Source of the DNA: Anaerolineae bacterium | Lineage (GTDB): Bacteria > Chloroflexota > Anaerolineae > B4-G1 | Length of the DNA stretch: 5,977 bases | Direction of reading: 5' to 3' | Assembly (NCBI GenBank): GCA_030620125.1 | Contig: JAUXFI010000128.1 | Location: forward strand, 1 to 5,977 | Part shown: in pieces, positions 5,345 to 5,977 of the stretch | How the letters are laid out: the number at the start of each line of letters is the position of its first letter | Position numbering within the stretch: the stretch's first letter is position 1 | Position numbers and translations under genes: made by a program | The notes under the pieces: generated by a model | What the model saw: only the letters and a program-made list of their open reading frames with translations | Database searches by the model: none | What the model was told of the DNA's origin: nothing

Positions 5345-5605
5345 CTATGGAGAGACCCTGGCGCAACGAAACCCCACGCCGTCGCCCCAGTGGCCGGGAC
5401 GGGGCCCGCGGCGGGAGGCGCAGCGGGCGCTGCCCTGGTAGTCGTGCCAGGAACCGCCACGCAGCACACGCAGGGAGGGCCGCTCCAGATCATCCTCCAA
5501 CTCCTCGCGGCCATCATCCGGGACATAGGGATAGCCAAAGTCGGGCTGTTGCCAATCCCAGCCCCAGCGGCTGCCGCATCACTCCCAGACATTGCCCACC
5601 ATCAT
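5345..5605 (-). pseudogene. C-terminal remnant of a formylglycine-generating-enzyme/SUMF1-type protein
   Basis: On the minus strand the frame from 5605 to the TAG at 5347-5345 reads GNVWE, a TGA stop (5581-5579), then CGSRWGWDWQQPDFGYPY, PDDGREELEDD, RPSLRVLRGGSW, HDYQGSARCASRRGPRPGHW and GDGVGFRCARVSP. This is the typical C-terminal third of the FGE-sulfatase (SUMF1/EgtB) C-type-lectin-like fold: GNVWEWC, RGGSW and GFRCAR are its landmark motifs. The expected Trp codon TGG of GNVWEW has become TGA, and upstream of about 5605 the sequence turns AT-rich and no longer matches the family, so about two thirds of the domain is missing. The family oxidises cysteine to formylglycine in sulfatases, but many members are non-catalytic binding scaffolds, including targets of diversity-generating retroelements. 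After GGSW the codons CAC GAC TAC, GGC AGC and TCC all have the NNC form expected from mutated AAC codons. Confidence 0.85.
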
Positions 5606-5653
5606 TAGGTTTGACCAGCACCTTAATAATCGCATAATTAGAAATTAGCCAGT

Positions 5654-5672
5654 GGCGGTTAGCAAAACCGCC
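5654..5672. repeat. hairpin GGCGGTT-AGCAA-AACCGCC at end of the DUF4258-like frame
   Basis: A perfect 7-bp stem with a 5-nt loop. The stop codon of the DUF4258-like frame (TAA, 5661-5659) lies inside it. On the minus strand it is not followed by a T run, so a dispersed palindromic repeat is more likely than an intrinsic terminator. A smaller hairpin CCTTG-CCC-CAAGG (5682-5694) lies beside it. Confidence 0.75.
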
Positions 5673-5973
5673 CTACGCTGCCCTTGCCCCAAGGTATTGA
5701 GAAGATACGACAATCCTCTGGATACTCTTCCAGCACCTGACCTGTCAGAATCGCCTCGACGATGTGACGTTCACCAAAATCCTCTTTGAACATGTGATCA
5801 ACGGCATGAGAACGGACCGAATAACACTTCTCTCGCACCAGACTCTGCAGTGCTTGCAGGTCTAGCAGGCTGTCGGAGAACTCTAGGTTGTGGGGAGTCC
5901 CCAACTTGTTGGGGCAGTTTTGATCTGCTGTGTGGGGCGCACCCGAACAAGTTCGGGACTCCGTCGTCGCCAA
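5659..5973 (-). CDS. DUF4258-like small protein, probably truncated at both ends
   Basis: The core YSVRSHAVDHMFKEDFGE followed by IVEAILTGQVLEEYPEDCR (about residues 51-89 of the longest frame) matches the DUF4258 pattern: a His-Ala helix, an acidic 'I-x-x-A-I-x-x-G' helix and the EEYP strand. Members are about 80-100 residues and are often toxin-like partners in small two-gene modules with YgiT/MqsA-type zinc-finger proteins. After EEYPEDCR the frame runs only 15 more codons, through low-homology sequence into a GC hairpin that supplies the TAA, so the final beta strands are missing. The listed start is a TTG at 5973; residues about 5-28 are encoded by an inverted hairpin pair and do not look native. 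A family-like start would fall near residue 37 (about 5865), where no ATG remains; a GTG at 5838 is possible but late. The frame is also open to the window edge. It may be a pseudogene; no partner gene is seen. Confidence 0.5.
   Translation of the reverse strand: MATTESRTCSGAPHTADQNCPNKLGTPHNLEFSDSLLDLQALQSLVREKCYSVRSHAVDHMFKEDFGERHIVEAILTGQVLEEYPEDCRIFSIPWGKGSVGRFC
5894..5962. repeat. inverted pair of 21-nt hairpin elements with matched base swaps
   Basis: Copy 1 on the plus strand (5894-5914) is GGAGT then CCCCAAC-TT-GTTGGGG. Copy 2 on the minus strand (5962-5942) is GGAGT then CCCGAAC-TT-GTTCGGG. Each is a perfect 7-bp stem with a TT loop. The two copies differ at only two positions, and these pair with each other in the stem (C:G replaced by G:C). 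They face each other across 27 nt. Copy 1 can also form the rival hairpin TGGGG-AGT-CCCCA (5891-5903). Confidence 0.9.
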
Positions 5974-5977
5974 GTGG

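Noticed and set aside
5579..5581. UGA read as Trp (alternative genetic code), making the FGE fragment intact
   Set aside because: The transporter gene ends with TGA in the proper place before era, and the FGE fragment lacks its N-terminal two thirds anyway.
5347..5637. Plus-strand open frames across the FGE remnant
   Set aside because: The minus-strand reading gives clear FGE motifs (RGGSW, GFRCAR); the plus-strand peptides are low-complexity shadows.

Overview
The window looks like a GC-rich bacterial chromosome fragment, most likely from a Chloroflexota (Anaerolineae-like) genome. This is an inference from protein style: Era with a PEGPRYYPGDQVTDQTER segment, secreted proteins with Pro/Thr 'TPTPTST' linkers, a FGE-sulfatase remnant, and many short tandem and hairpin repeats between genes. 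No database search was possible, so the lineage is tentative. All convincing genes lie on the minus strand, so gene order runs from right to left.

Layout from the right edge leftwards. Positions 5659-5973 hold a small DUF4258-like reading frame that appears damaged at both ends: an inverted pair of hairpins overlies its start region, and another hairpin supplies its stop. Positions 5345-5605 hold the C-terminal fragment of a formylglycine-generating-enzyme/SUMF1-type domain with an in-frame TGA in its GNVWEW motif. Its variable loop resembles the target region of a diversity-generating retroelement. Positions 5170-5344 are non-coding and hold two unrelated 7-bp tandem arrays and a GC hairpin. 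Positions 4513-5169 encode a VUT/YhhQ-type queuosine-precursor transporter whose end overlaps the start of the GTPase gene era (3498-4520). Era carries an unusual in-frame insertion of two 33-nt hairpin-bearing repeats in its G domain. A short intergenic region (3393-3497) holds a third 7-bp array, a strong sigma-70-type promoter and a near-consensus ribosome binding site. These drive a two-gene cassette: a 594-residue secreted protein with three PPC-like beta domains and a C-terminal SdrD-B-like domain (1608-3392), then, 3 nt later, a 461-residue single-pass membrane protein (219-1604) with a sortase-like but apparently non-catalytic barrel and a DUF4352-like domain. An 18-nt triple tandem repeat covers the end of that gene. 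The first 33 codons of a NUDIX-type hydrolase (1-101) run off the left edge.

Functionally the window joins three things: a housekeeping pair (precursor uptake for tRNA modification, and ribosome assembly GTPase), an envelope cassette of unknown role under its own promoter, and a decayed accessory patch on the right with two gene remnants. The most notable signals are the repeat insertion inside essential era, the hairpin pair with matched base-pair swaps at the right end, the FGE remnant that looks like a retroelement variable region, and the recurring 7-bp arrays made of three unrelated sequences.
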